A DNA stretch of 64,000 bases, from the NCBI GenBank assembly GCA_030762175.1, contig CM060843.1:111569869-111633868 (forward strand), in the 5' to 3' direction. This document shows, in pieces, positions 26,361 to 39,604 of this stretch. Every line of letters starts with the position of its first letter. Position 1 is the first letter of the stretch. The notes beneath the pieces were generated by a model. It searched no databases. It was not told the origin of the DNA and saw only the letters and a list, made by a program, of their open reading frames with translations. The position numbers were made by a program, and so were the translations under genes. The stretch is from Metallyticus violacea (Eukaryota; Arthropoda; Insecta; Mantodea; Metallyticidae).

Positions 26361-27621
26361 TGATATTAGTTGGTGAAATGGTATGAGGCATATATAGAAA
26401 AAGAGTGTGATTATAAAGAAAAATGGCATAATATTTATACCTCTAGCACAATTACATGTGTATATAAAAGAATTCTTTTCTGTTATTTGTTTATTTATTT
26501 TTTAATAATGAGTAAGGATAAATCTACTCTTCTTAAGTACTTCACTCCAGGCAATATATTTAGGACTCTCTTCATAAAGTCAAGTAGGATTGGCATGAAA
26601 CAGCTCTACGCCCTATTAATGAACGAACAATGGCCAGAAATTTAACCAATAGGTCCCTTAATTTGCCTTCAGTCTCCATAAATCAGGGATCCAGCAGGGG
26701 AGCTAGCAGGCGCATTGAACAAGTTAGTATCTGTAAAGGAAATTTACACCACCCATCATTAAGCTTCTTTCTAGATAATTATTGCGACTGTAGTAATATT
26801 CGAATCACACTCTTTTAGCCTCCCACAGCTGTTCCTTGTGCCCAGATTTAATGACGCTCTCGAGTTAAATATACATGCTTTCGTCTTTATGATTGCAAAC
26901 TCTGCAAATGGAAAATGCCTAAAAAGTTAATTTACATTTTCACGATGTTGGAGTGGGTCATGTTCGCTGACCTCCTCTGTAGAAATAATTTATTTCTCTC
27001 TTCCTTTAATATCTAATGCATGTTGCGTATGCGCGTTCTTGCACACAACATACATTATGTTTGGATTTATTCACTAATTTTATTATGCACTGGTTTTTCA
27101 TTTTCATACAAATGTGTATAACTTACTTTCTTACGTCTCGTTCTAGCAAATAATATAATTTAATTTCTGGTTGTTTTTACATTATAATTGTTACAAGTCT
27201 GATACATATATATATATATATATATCGAAATACAATTTACTGGTGCATATAACAGAAACGAAAGTATCTGAGTTTCCAAGACATTCCTTTGATATCTTCT
27301 AAAATGCTTCAAGTAATGTTGAAATGTTACTGTCAAGAAATTAAAAGTCAAATGATTAAAGCGTTTATCAGTTTTTTTACAAGTTCATCGATATGAAATT
27401 CCCACTATCGGCCTCTTCTCTTGTGTCATTTTTACATACACTTTAACAAACTGTAGCTTTAATTCTTTTTATAAGATATTTAAAATACATTCTAGGCGTC
27501 ACTTGTGATCTGTTCTTTAACAAAGAACTATTTACCCTAGACATGAGAGCTGCCACCATAATTTATGAATTTTCAGTTTCTGTTTCCAAGTTTCAGACAT
27601 ACTTTACAGTAAATTATTTTC
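26361..27621. other. unassigned DNA with a short (AT)n tract
   Basis: A (TA)n run occupies about 27,203-27,225. Two overlapping short frames at 26,370-26,818 show no recognised motif. Confidence 0.4.
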
Positions 27622-28026
27622 CCCTTGGGCACTTAGGCGAATGCTGGGGTGAATATTTCCTTCCACGAGCTTTCCGTTCTCTTATTTTAAATCATTTCAT
27701 TCCATTGGTTCTGTTAGAGGGTTGCAAGTGCTAGGTGAGATTGGCTGGTGCGGCGTGACGGTGACTTGCACTTTAGAAAGTTTTTTGTCCAGGCATCTGG
27801 TATGGAAGCGGCGCCTTTCAGAGGGGCTCAAATTCTTGGAAAGAAGGCCTTCATCGGAGTGGGTGTTATATCTGGAAACATAGTACGTGCTGCCCACGTT
27901 CGATATTCTGACAGCTCTGTTTCTACCTCGACTCACTGTGCCTTTCAAAGGTGCCCACACTGAGGGTTTAGGTACAAACGGCTAGCCCTTGAGCAAGATT
28001 GGGGGACAGAAATATTCTCCGTCCCT
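27622..28026 (+). repeat. SINE family B, body
   Basis: It starts inside the body at 'ccttgggcacttaggcgaa' and runs to 'atattctccgtccct'. It shares all major blocks with 36,712-37,165 and 1-462: 'gcggcgtgacggtgacttg', 'ctggtatggaagcgg', 'gaggggctcaa', 'acaaacggcta'. The tRNA-like head is absent (5' truncation or decay). Confidence 0.8.
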
Positions 28027-29519
28027 ATCAGTTCAGTATAATCTAAAATTTATTTTCTTCCCAAGGGATACTAACCTCTCATGTGTTAGGTTTCTTTTTG
28101 TTAGACATAAGGCATGTCTTAAAAAACTGATATGTTATTAAAATTATATATAAAGCATAAGATTGAAGCAAAAAGAAAAAAAAAACAAATAAATGAAAAT
28201 AAATTGCATATTATTCCAATCTTAATATAGTATTATTATATCAAACTATATTCGTGCAAATCATAATAGCTCTAGCATTCACTCATAATTATTCTCCAAA
28301 ATGCTTTAATTTCCCTCACTTTATTTAACCTTATTATCCTAGCGATTATCAGTATGCGAATGAGGGGAAAAGTGGAATTTTCTACCCTGTCCGATTCTAA
28401 CTAATCCATTGAATAGTCTGATTGCGATTGTTGTGATTCAAGACCTTTCCATACAGTATTGTTATTTAAATTATTACAAAGTTAATATAAGCTGGTACCC
28501 CCAAATTTAAGTAGAGGGATTATAGTAAATAATTTTATGTAACTTCCTTATTTTAGTCATGTGTGGTTTTATTTCTATTTCCTGTACAAGTGTTGGATTA
28601 TTGTTTGTGATGTTATTTTTGCCAGAGTGCAGTAAGCTACCCACAGCGATAAACATCTGACTTGGGAATTTCTGTTGCCTATTATATCAACCAAGCGAAA
28701 GGCAAACCGATATTTTCTGGAGAAATTCTTAAGCAGGGTCCGTGGAAAATGTGTTTCTTTGTATATTGTCTGAAAGCTTTGCTGTTATTATATAACGCAA
28801 GAGTAGTAAACATACGGAGGTGAAAAGACAGTCTGATAACCTTTGGAAGGAAGATCCTAACGGTTCCACGTAATGCGTGAGAGATGTGGGTTACATGCAA
28901 GAAGTCACGTAAGCCATCTGACCAATAATGTAGCAGAAAGGAATCGAAGGGAAACAGATTACCCAATAGAGATACGCGGATGGGAGAACTGATCGTTCAG
29001 AATATAGGTAGTGGTCAACCAATACATCACAGCACAAGAGAATCAAAACGTTATTAACCCAAGAAACCATAAACTATCGCAAGCAACATAGATCGCTCTT
29101 TCTGTATATAGTGTACATAATATCTGAAGGTAAAATTAGGTTCTCTTGCATTATTATTTATATTGCTTAGGTTTCTGGGAAAAACCCGGATTTGAAATAC
29201 ATTTTAATTACTCTTAATTATGTATGCTGTTTATTTATTTATAAAAATGCTACCAAATAAGTAAAACAAAAAGAACACGAATAAAAATTTACCTTGATGC
29301 CACGGCTGTGCCTACATCATGTAAGGGCTTATATATTTAACACAATAATTATTAACTAAAAACAAGAAAGATGTACAGTAATGTGGTAAATTAAGCCTGA
29401 AAGGCTGTCCAATGTAGGCCACAGGCGAAACTTCCTTAATAAAAAATCTGAATCTTATCAAAGGCTCTGAAAAAAACTTGGGGACTAATTGCACCCCATT
29501 GCTACCTACTCAAAGTAAG
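28027..29519. other. unassigned DNA
   Basis: No motif recognised. The longest frame is a 94-codon minus-strand frame at 28,682-28,966 without family signatures. Confidence 0.4.
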
Positions 29520-29589
29520 CCGGGTGAGTACACCATGAACGCAGCGACTATATTATGTACCGTCATTGTCGTTTTGATCATCAACGTCA

Positions 29590-29800
29590 TCACCTTACAC
29601 GGATTAGGCCTAAGAACCTTCCGGATCCTGACGAACCTTATGAACACAAGCATCTGCAGATGTCTGAGGACAGAATGTCAGCCCATCGCCTCAAGTGCCA
29701 ATTGGTGTAATGCTAAGATATTACTTGGACGCGAAATATCCGGTACTTTTGTCCAGGGATATTTTTTTCAAGTATGGAATCCTTTAGCATGACGTAAATC
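29590..29800. repeat. low-copy repeat G, copy 1
   Basis: This stretch aligns loosely with 29,993-30,170. Shared landmarks in the same order are 'ggattaggcct', 'cctgacg', a 'gtaagata/gctaagata' block, 'tgtcc(a/g)ggg' and 'agt(t)atgga'. It is a tandem-like pair about 400 bp apart and diverged. I cannot tell whether it is a degraded SINE or a local duplication. Confidence 0.45.
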
Positions 29801-29992
29801 TGCGACACGAAACCAAAGCCATTCCCAGAGAACTTGCGCTTGATATTTTTATATCCGTAAAAACGATCGACTTTAAACTCGCAAACCTTGGGTGCGTAAT
29901 CCCTAAACCACCGAAATCTATTCCTTTTTATTCCTTACGTTAAGTACTTACAAATGGTGGATAGAAAATATGGCAAATTAAGTTACCCAATA

Positions 29993-30170
29993 TCCACTTG
30001 CAAGGATTAGGCCTTTTCCGAGTCCTGACGTACAATAAGAGTCATTCAAATTTAGCTACACTTAACCCGTACAGTTCTCAGAAAAATGGGTGATCACTGT
30101 AAGATACTAAGCTATCCCTTGTCCGGGGCATCCTATTTTCAGTTATGGAGCTCCTGCAAAATAAATATCA
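29993..30170. repeat. low-copy repeat G, copy 2
   Basis: Shorter partner of the copy at 29,590, with the same ordered landmarks. No tRNA-like box is visible in either copy. Confidence 0.45.
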
Positions 30171-30687
30171 ATACATTGCTATATTCTGGCAGCAGTATAA
30201 AAGGTAACTGAAAGAGGAACACTTTACCGTAAAAACAAATGTACACATCTACTGCACCACATCAAGTGGTGTGTGGCTCTTACTGTGTGTTTTAAGGAGT
30301 AGACGTTTCTCGTAACGTGGAAACCTAGCAGGTGTGGGATGTTGTTAGCAAATGTCTCACGACGATGAGAACGCTACAGCACTTTGCTTCATTATGTCTG
30401 CAACACTATGGCGCTTCCTAATTGCACCTGTGCTTCCCCAAACGTGGCGACAGAAGCGATTTTAGCTCCACAGGGCGTGGAATTTTAATTACCAATTTCC
30501 CCCGTCCATTACCAATAGGTTTGACCCAGCTTTAGAGGTGAGATTTCAGTACATGTGGTATGATAAGCGTGCTATAACCTAGGTTATTAAATAATGGCGT
30601 GTTTTCATAAATTCCTCAAGTTCCGATGCTATAAAATGAAAATTAAAGAGATTTTATAATGTGTAACTTAGTAGAAATACGAGGAAT

Positions 30688-30716
30688 ACACACGCGCGCA
30701 CGCGCACACACACACT
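30688..30716. repeat. (CA)/(CG) compound microsatellite
   Basis: Alternating purine-pyrimidine sequence, CACACGCGCG then CACACACAC. It is followed at once by ACCAGGACCGAC, the outermost 12 bases of a minus-strand SINE A head. This suggests the microsatellite replaced or expanded into most of a SINE A copy. Confidence 0.8.
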
Positions 30717-30728
30717 ACCAGGACCGAC

Positions 30729-31493
30729 ATATCCATTTCAAATAAATAAAAACTACCAATGAGCATATTATTTGTGGAATTTAAGAAAGACTTTCATAGG
30801 GTGATTAGTAAAAATTAGTGTCGTATAAAACAAGAAAATGGATATTCATAGTTGCCTTAACGCTTCAATATGCTCTGATAAAGGAAGAGCCACTCAACAG
30901 GCTTTCATAAACCAATGTTTAAATCAGGTATGCCCGTTGCCTCTTACTCTTTTTAATATATACTATGTCCGCGCTGTTAGAGGCTAGCAGGAAACCTTTC
31001 CCGTGAGTTTTAAAGTTTATAATAACATTATAAATACTATACTATTAATAGAATATCCTAGTAGGGTGAAATTTAAAGGCACACAACTAAAATGACCATT
31101 ATCATTCTAATTATGACAATACAAAATACACTCCATTACTGAAAAAACGGTACTTAAAAAACGGTACTCAAACCGTTAAGTGGAAACCAGCCCTGGATTG
31201 AAACACATTAAAAGTAAGACATTTTCCGCCCATAAAATAGCAATCAGTCACGAGTCCTTTCACGCACTGCAAAGAGAAAACCTGTTTATATGCGTAAATA
31301 TATAAAACAGAGCAATTAAAGCGCCAAACGTTAAATTTCCACATTTGCTGTGCTAAATAAATGTAAATCCACTTTCTATGATTGCTGAGTCAACGTTAAA
31401 ACGCTCGTAAAACGTTTTGGTACAAATAGCGAATCGCGAAGTGATGCTAAAAAGCAGCAATGGCACAAAACATGCCGAAAGATAAGGAAAGTG
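30729..31493. other. unassigned DNA
   Basis: No coding or repeat signal that I can name. Confidence 0.4.
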
Positions 31494-31990
31494 CTACAAT
31501 AAAAGAGAATCGCTGTTAAACAGGTAACTGTTGCTAACAGAACAGTGACCTGTACTTAAACGAGCCAAAACTACTTTTTCCCGACGATTTATACGAGAAG
31601 AAGAATTCCAGTTAAAAGAAAGAACCTTGTTTCCGCGAACCACGCTACGAACGAGGAGTAATCTTCCGCAGTACATGGCTAAAATCATCCGGAGTAATAG
31701 TGGAAATAAAACCATGGTGAGCTAAAACAGAAGCTTTGGTAGCGAAATCATCTCCTCATACCCAGCTACGCCGACGTGACCAGGAACCCAAGCGAATAAT
31801 GTCCTGGTGCCTGAAACAACAAGCGAATGGCTTACATCCTGGACATTCTACACAATGGGATATCGGATGTATAGAACACGGAGACTTTGAAAGTGATAAG
31901 GCAATTTTAGTACATCAGAAAATGATCTCCAAACAATACTTTATGAACTTGCATAAGAGTACTATCTGAAGTATCATCCTCCGAAATTAA
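31494..31990 (-). pseudogene. non-LTR retrotransposon relic: RNase H domain and C-terminus
   Basis: Read on the minus strand, one frame near 31,790-31,750 gives FAWVPGHVGVAGYE, the signature around the last catalytic region of RNase H domains in Jockey/I/R1-type non-LTR elements (WVPGHxGIxGNExAD). The next frame, at 31,715-31,494, ends with RREKVVLARLSTGHCSVSNSYLF, given here as its key parts: RREKVVLARL, then TGHCS, then SYLF. It matches the family's closing 'RxxE/QVVLxRLRxGHtxxTHxYL' segment. Stops and frameshifts separate the parts, and the reverse transcriptase and endonuclease regions are absent. This is a 5'-truncated, dead insertion. Confidence 0.8.
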
Positions 31991-32169
31991 CAGTGTCTAT
32001 TCAGGGGGGAACAAGTCATCCTGTCTATAACCTTTTTAATAAATAGCAAATTAATCTAACCCATCTTTACCTGTTTAGTCTTTAATATTTCACATACCAA
32101 AAATCTTTAATAATAGAATTAAAAAATCCCCAAAAATGTATGATACAATAAGAAATGTTCAAGAAAATA

Positions 32170-33172
32170 CGAGGTTAGGTCCATAAGTTTCTGGCTTCGC
32201 CGATAAGGGTTATCGCCTTCACAAAATCCTTATCTGGTGTCATACCTTATCTATTTAATAAATAATTTCAGCTCCAACTTCCGCTCCAATGTGTTCAGTT
32301 GTTCATATTTAATTGCATAAAGAAGGCTCTCAGTATAAGATTGTGACATGTTCAAAATGGAGCTTCGAGCTGTTCATAAAAGGACTTACTCCATACGAAA
32401 TTAAACAGCAATTGGACGATGTATATGGGGAAGCATCTACCTCATATTCCACCGTAAAATAAAGGGTCAAACATTTTCGAATGGGTCGAGAAAACATTGA
32501 AGATGAAGAGCTTGTAGGTCGGCCCTGGCTCAAAGTTATAGAGTTACCAGCAAGATTTCTAAAACAGCAGCCCCTCGAATTATTCATAAAATTTAAACAT
32601 GAATAAGGTTAGTGCAAGATGGATACCTGGACTTCTTTCCTCAGTTCAAAAGCAGCAACAAGTCATCTGTTGTCAGGCATTTTTGGAGCTCTTCCGTGGC
32701 AACGAGAGAGAAGTTCTGCAAACCATTGTTACAAGAGATGAAGCTATGGTTCTCTACTATGATCTGTTGTCCAAAAGAGAATCAATGGAGTGGCGTAAAT
32801 CTGGCGAAGCAGCGCCTCTAAAGGCCAAGGGCACCCAGTCAACCAAGAAGATCATGGCCACAATCTTTTGGCACTGTGAATGAAACTCTTCATTGACATC
32901 AAGGAGAGGAACACCACAGTAAATGGAGAGTACTATGCTGGCTTACTGCACAGACTACTTGCTTACATCAAAGAGAAAAGGCGAGGAAAGTTGAGTGGTG
33001 GTGTACGCCTTCTTCACTATAACGCGCTTGTGCACGCAGCCTCTTGTTGCAAAGGAAGCTGAGAAGAAATGTGGCTTTAAAATGTGAGAAGTTTATTGCA
33101 AAGTTAAATATAGTTTTTGTATTTATCATATCTAGAAAGTGGTTAGGCCGGAAACTTATGGATCTGCCCTCG
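32170..33172 (+). mobile_element. mariner element with both terminal repeats (copy 2, inactive)
   Basis: This 1,003-bp element is flanked by TA on both sides (32,168-32,169 and 33,173-33,174), the mariner target duplication. The terminal repeats are about 27 bp (left CGAGGTTAGGTCCATAAG..., right complement CGAGGGCAGATCCATAAG...) with few mismatches. The transposase is broken. A 94-codon piece (32,599-32,883) covers the region before and into the first Asp block, where WDxEG has become WHCE followed by a stop. The KEKRRGK and LHYNALV stretch follows with Asp changed to Tyr. The third-Asp region is deleted. It is non-autonomous, but its ends could be recognised in trans. Confidence 0.92.
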
Positions 33173-35964
33173 TAACTCAATTTTTATAAATTTTACATTG
33201 CAATAGCATTTTAGGGACATATAGCTGTGAAAATTGATCTTTAAATAGAACAGACAAAAGAGAAAAAATCTGCAGAAATGGGCGTTTCAAGATCTGTGGC
33301 AAATTACTCATTTCCAAAAAAGAAAAGAATTATAACTATCAGAGACAAAATTGTAAAGAGAATAGATTATATCAGAAAAAATTAGGGTAAATGTAATAAG
33401 GTTAACAGGATTTCCAAAATACTTCACATAACTATATATTACACAAGTAGAGGTAGATTAACAACTAGATGGAGACATCAAGATAATTCCTGAAGATAGA
33501 AAGGGCAGCAGGTTGAAACCTTAACGTTATTATTGGTGACAACGATGAATCGATGTCATATTGAAGGCATAAAGCAGGCTAATTTCACATGTCAAAATAT
33601 GTAAACTGGAAACAGGGTGGAACTGGATAGAAGCAAACGCACAAGTCATCGAAAGAAATACAGAGGCCTAAGAACAACGCCACCAGAAGAGGATCCTTCC
33701 ATTGCTTGTGTCATGAACGAGCACTACTCCAGGCCTATCCTGATTATTTTCATTCTATAATTCATTTAAAGGACATTACTAATGATAATATATTTCAGTG
33801 GATGTAATGCGTTGTGATTTCATTGTGTTAGTCATTATGGTGTGTTTAAAAAAGCAGAAATTTGTAAAGAATACAATAAAATAAATTAATAACATTTCAA
33901 TTTAAAATGGGGTTATCTGTTTATAGTATAATCTGTTACCCCAAGGCATAATTTATCCTCTGGGCTGATTGGGTTCTTGTATCGATTGCAAGACTTTTTG
34001 TAATATCTTTCTGAATAAGATTTAACTCCGTTTAGGACAGTTCTAAAGGCAGCCTGAAATATATGCAGAAGTTTCAATCATTTTCAAAAAGTAGTTATTT
34101 CACCAACAATAACTAATCACTCTCGGTTCTTCATTTGGATCTTTCATGTTTAAAACGTGCAAATCGTTTCGTCACATTCTAACAAGTGTATCAATGTAGT
34201 CAACACTGCTGTCCATCTTGCGCGTACACTGAACAAAGCTGAGGGCACGTCCTTGAAAACCACTCACTGCGCGCAACGCATTGTTGCACCGGCTGAGCAG
34301 TTTAACGCCGCGCAGTCCTTAAAAATTGTACATTGAGACACGACCGGACCAGTTAATGCCATGCTTTAAAATTGTTTGATTGTGGAATAAACCCGAAGGT
34401 CGAGTGTGATGCTACTTTTGAAAGGACTCTGGCCGTGAAAGCCTATATTCTTTCACGTCCATAAACAAACCAAATTAACAACTACAGACTGCATTGTCTT
34501 TCAGTGACGCATGCGCAGCATGAAACATGCCGGCCGCTTGACTTAGCGCTGCAGACAGGATAAATTCTGGAATTGCAGTCCCGAGCCATTGTAACAAGTA
34601 GAACCTTTAGTTAGACCGATACCAAGGAAATAAACTGAAACTAGGGTGGAAAGCAGGAAGTAAACTGTGTTAAAGTGTGGAAAAAATATAAAATATTATT
34701 TATTTTAATTCAAACTAATACTCATGTATGGTTTTTGATACAGGACAGTTTTAATTTGAATTTTATGTTTAGTTAAAATGAAAAAATATAACTAATTTTT
34801 ATGTTTTGTGTTCAATAAGTTGATAAATAACCCTTAGGTTACTAATGATAAGTAAGTCTATTATTATATTTTCTTCCGATTCCTTGCCTTCAAAGTTGAA
34901 AAGTGTTACAAGACCAAGTGTTACTTTTTGACTTCGCTGTTAAGTTACTATTAAGTAATTTTACTCTGAGTAGCTAGTAACAAAGTACATAAAAATCTTA
35001 ATTTCGCCTAGCATGGAATGTGCAGTTGTTCAAATGATAATGTGTTAATATTAGCTGTAATCTATTAGTGTAATAAGCTCCCCTATAATTGTCAGTGATT
35101 ATTTATCTGTGTGGTTAGGATGTTGTCGGTCACTGGCGCCCTCAGCGACACTCTACTGAATTAGTAACATGCGTTCCAACTAACTTTCCTATTGTGTGTA
35201 GTTCCAGTACAACATGGAATATATCAGTCCAGCCAACGTAAATTAGGTGGACTGACAAAATATGTACACGAAATCTTAACTATAATATTCGTTTTCTTGC
35301 GTATGCTATGCAAAAATATTATAAATAATTAATAAAATGAGCGTTTAAATATGAAAGTTTAGTTTTAAATACATAATTTATTCCATTGTTTCTCTGCTGC
35401 TTTTCTAATTATGCAGTTTTTCAATGCTTGACAAAAAATTTTGTTTACGTGTTTGTAATATTTTACGGGAATATTGTTGATTCGGATATTTCAATTTTTG
35501 ATTAAAAGTAAACATTAGGCCAAAAGAATTAACAGATATACAGCAACGCTGCAGAAAGTATTATATTAGAGGAAATACTACAGGAATAGAGTGTGTTATG
35601 CCTATAAAACCATTATTATATCAATGATGTCTTGAAGTAATGGGCAATACTTGAGACTTCAAGTACAAAATATACAACGTTATAGCAACAAGTCCTTTTA
35701 TAGTAGAATGAGAATCACTTCAAAATTATTGCTCAAAATGACAGGCATGCAACATATGTATATTTATGTCATTAAAAATATTTTTGCAAATGACTAACAA
35801 CTACTTTACCAACTTAAAAACTTTACGCTAATTTTGTTAATTTCTGATACTGTTACAGCATTTGTAATTTATAAACCTTTCTAATACTTTATTAGGTAGC
35901 CTATGAATATATTGTGGGAGCTATAATGTATATAATTATAAAATATTTTATACGGATATTAATT
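33173..35964. other. unassigned AT-rich DNA
   Basis: I recognise nothing firm. A stretch near 33,450-33,540 in broken frames faintly recalls the tail of insect non-LTR reverse transcriptases, but too weakly to annotate. A local GC-richer patch lies near 34,200-34,350. Confidence 0.35.
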
Positions 35965-36145
35965 TTGGCCTGCGTCCGCAGCTAAAAGCAAGCCGAGCAT
36001 TGCCAAGGAAGCAACTAGTCGCCGACGCGGTCAATGGTTCAGTTGCCCTCGCATTTCTACTTGTACAACTTACAATAGCATACACAGAATATTAATTTTA
36101 TTACTGATAAGTACTAACCTATATTATAGGAGGTTTTGATGTATG
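35965..36145. repeat. low-copy repeat F, copy 1
   Basis: It matches 39,605-39,770 in the same orientation. Shared blocks are 'agtcgccg', 'ccctcgcatttctact', 'caatag', 'gtactaac' and 'tattataggag'. No tRNA-like head or coding motif is seen. It is an unnamed interspersed repeat. Confidence 0.65.
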
Positions 36146-36711
36146 CCTGCATTTGCACATTTCTGACATCTTATTAATTAGCAGCACTTTGCAAGTTTGT
36201 CAAATTCTGCTTTGAATTTTCTTTAAGTTTCTTTACAGCATGTGTTTCATTCCTTCATATATTTTGCTTTCTTCTTTGGGAAATTTAAACACAGGAACAT
36301 ATTTTGCTATCAGCACAGTTACTAGTACATTCAAGTGCACAACATTTATTCCGCATTTTCACTCATAAACTTCAACAATTGCAATTACAATGGCCACCAC
36401 GCTTGCCTGTTGCTGCTAACCAGATTTCTCTATGCTACATAAGCATGACATTTTGTGGGTGGAAGGTCTCATCTATGGCTGATCTCTTGACGATGCCTTC
36501 TTCCAGAATGCAGCGCGCTCTGCCGCCGGTAAATCAAATAACCTCACAGTGCAGGTTTTCTTGGCGAACTGTTCCTTAGCCCTTTGCTATCTTATTTTGA
36601 CCTGTGATTGTTGTAAATTCATCTTCAAGCAAATTTCCAACAGTAAAGTACTTGTATAGAGAGATATACCACATGAAACAAATCGTTCAACTGCTTATCA
36701 TATACTTCTGC
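36146..36711. other. unassigned DNA
   Basis: A 91-codon frame at 36,304-36,579 has no recognised motif. Nothing else is identifiable. Confidence 0.4.
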
Positions 36712-37165
36712 TACCGAACGGTAGCTCAAGCAGTAACGCCTAGGACTTGCATTCGGGAAATCCGGCGTTCATATCTCTTGGGGTGGTAATCCTGGCCTTG
36801 GGGTTTTTTCGAGGTTTATCCTAGTCACTTAGGCGAATGCTGAGATGGATCCTTTACTTTCCGCGAATTTTCAACTACATTTCTCCTTCAATACCGAAAG
36901 ATCAGAGCGAGGTGGCGTGCTGTGATGGTGACTTGCGCCTTGTAACTGTTACTGCATTTGGTATGGAAGCGGGCCTACTGAGGGGCTCGAACTTCTTAAA
37001 AGGAGACGCCGGGGTTTGTGTTCACCGCCCGCGAATCCAATTTGTGGGGTGTCCCCCTTATCTCATTCCTTCCTCCCGGAGGTGTCCGTTGGGGCATAGA
37101 CACAGACGGCTACCTGTGAGTAAGGCTGAAGAACCAAAGTATCATCCTCCGCCCCAAAGAATCTA
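36712..37165 (+). repeat. SINE family B, most complete copy
   Basis: A tRNA-like head is visible (GGTAGCTCAAGCAGTAACGC as the A-box region near 36,719, and a B-box-like GCGTTCATATCTC near 36,766). The long body follows: 'ccttggggttttttcgag', 'cacttaggcgaatgctgag', 'gtgatggtgacttgcgcc', 'tggtatggaagcggg', 'gaggggctcgaacttctt', and an end near 'atcatcctccgcccc'. At about 450 bp it is long for a SINE. The frame of about 109 codons inside it is incidental. Confidence 0.82.
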
Positions 37166-39604
37166 ATGCAATGCAAGTGCTAGTTCACTATTGGGATATA
37201 AAACTACAAAACTGTTTAGAGCAAAAATGAGACAATCTTATGCTATTTGATAAGTAGGAGCTTAATGTTGAAATAAAAGGTTGTCCCGATTAAATTGGGA
37301 GGTAGGTTCACGTTACTGTTAACTCTCCCGTAACTTGCGATTAGACATCACTTCATGCGCAATTTGTCCACTACTGGTATTAGCATAAACTAAACTAATG
37401 TTGTTTTGATCAGACAAAGAATAGTTACCCTAATTTTTGCCCATATCCTCTTTACAAGTTTGTAATGCAGTAATTATCGGTATTAAAAAGCGATGTTTTT
37501 CCAGTAGCGCACTTGCAACGCCATTGATGAAGTATTTCTTCATGTTTTAATTCTAAGCTTCTCACCGAAAGAGGGGGGAGGCGCTTCAGCCGGGTGAGAC
37601 CCCCTTCGGGTAAACCACTGTGCACGGAATAGAGTGGATGTGTAATATTTAATAAGAATATCATAATTCATAATCCTATTAGGGCTACCCGTCGAAAAAG
37701 TCAAACATGAGCGCCACTAAAATGCCTTACATTTCGTTATAACAGAGCCAAATTCCCGGAAAAAGGTAGCATCTGTTCTGAACACAAATGATTACTATCT
37801 CGTATCCGCTAGTACATGTGGTAGCAGGAGGGTAGTTTAATTAAATTCCTCTTTCTCTCTGGTTCTGTGTAATATAATTCATTAAAATAAAAAGTATTCA
37901 AAACTATAAGCTCTCAAGCCATATCCGCGTAAAAAAGTTATAGTCACTGCTAACAAATAATACTGATGTACAGAAAAAAGTATATAAAGGAACAATCACG
38001 ATAAAACTAAAAAGTTTTTTACTTAAAGCTAGATGTGGTTTTACAATCCATTTATTTTCGGCTCTAAGCAGCCTGTCTCTCTTTCATATTTATCATACGA
38101 GCAACAAGTGTCTGGTCATACAGTCATACAGCCATACAGATTAGGGAAATGCCTAACTCTATGTCCTTTTTCGTTAACACAATAACAATGAAGGATAATA
38201 ATAAAAAAACATTAAAATAATAAAGAACACAACAATGACGTAAATTGAGAAAAATTGACGTTTCAAAAAAATGAAGTATCTACATATGATGAAACCTGTG
38301 TCAGTTTCAAATTTCAAATTATAAACCGTATGCAGAGATTCTGTACCACTTTGTTCGTACTGGCAGACCTGGGTTCAATTGCCACTTTGAACGAATAGCT
38401 ATCATTAATTCATTTTGTTAGCAAAATGCAGTCATAGCTGTCTCCATATCTTTGCTATTTCCGAAACCCCTCAGTATTTTTATAGGGGAGAGTTAAAATG
38501 ACCTCAACCTCTGAGAATAGCTAGAAGAGCTACAGAAGTACAGAGTATGATCTGGAAAGCCAAAATTAAGGTTACCGCAGTGACGCTCGGTAGTAGCGAC
38601 TGGCTGGGTTGCCCTTAGTTCTTCATTATACTAGTGATCTACTCATTACGAACATTCACACGGAAATCTTTGTCTTCTCCACAGTAACAGGGAGAGAGAA
38701 AAATCCCTGCAAACTTTTCAATCAGCAGTTAAAGTTGTCATTATTTACAGACCAGATAAGGGCCAAGTTTGCTCACCTGTGTTACCTTCTCCCATCTAGC
38801 AACAGAGTGGCGGAAGAAGGGAAATCACACTCTGTGTATTTACGTATTAATAATTAATTAATGCTAATCGCTACATTTGATTTCGTTACATATATGCATT
38901 GTGCAGTTCTGTTCTGATTATTCAACTGCAATATGATACTTTCTGACATCGGTAATAAGTCCAGACTATGGCATAGACCGACTGACCCTGCTTATGGCGT
39001 ATTCGTATATGATAGCCAGGGCACCCGTATCATTCGTATAGCTCACATGAAGATTCCCTCATCTCCATCTCCTACGCTGACCTTGAGATACCTGGTTTAG
39101 ACGATACAACGAGGAGGATAACACTTTTATAGTTTCTTAGCATGATTAAAAAAATGCACGGATTTCTACAGTATATTCTACAAAACCTAATAGATACCCT
39201 TGTTCTAATAACATGTTACTTATAATTTTATTTCAAATCAAGTATTTCTTAAAATGACTTTCATTTCAAAGGTTTACTACTTGCATCCTTCTAATAGCAA
39301 GAAATATATATAACAGTTTAGCTAATTTATTTTTAGTATTAAATACGGCGAAAATACCTCAAAAGATCAGATCCAATTAAATAAAACTCAGATTAACATG
39401 CCCATATTAACTGCACTCCAAATAAACCCGCTTAAAGTTTGCTTTAATTAGGAAAGTCGTACTTCGAGTTACAATTATTCTTATTTTGCTCGCATCTAAC
39501 AAATATATTCAGTTTGCAAATATAATCATTTGCATGAGTATTTTGGAATGTTTCTAGAAGTCTTTGATTAAGTGAAGGTACACCTTTGAATCTTTTGGGT
39601 TAAA
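37166..39604. other. unassigned DNA with a tiny 8-bp tandem repeat
   Basis: Three consecutive 8-base units (TCATACAG, TCATACAG, CCATACAG) lie at 38,116-38,139. A GC-richer patch is at 37,565-37,620. No gene motif was seen. Confidence 0.4.

Noticed and set aside
33450..33700. Non-LTR reverse-transcriptase tail
   Set aside because: Only faint similarity across broken frames; no signature such as GRPxxRW could be read clearly.
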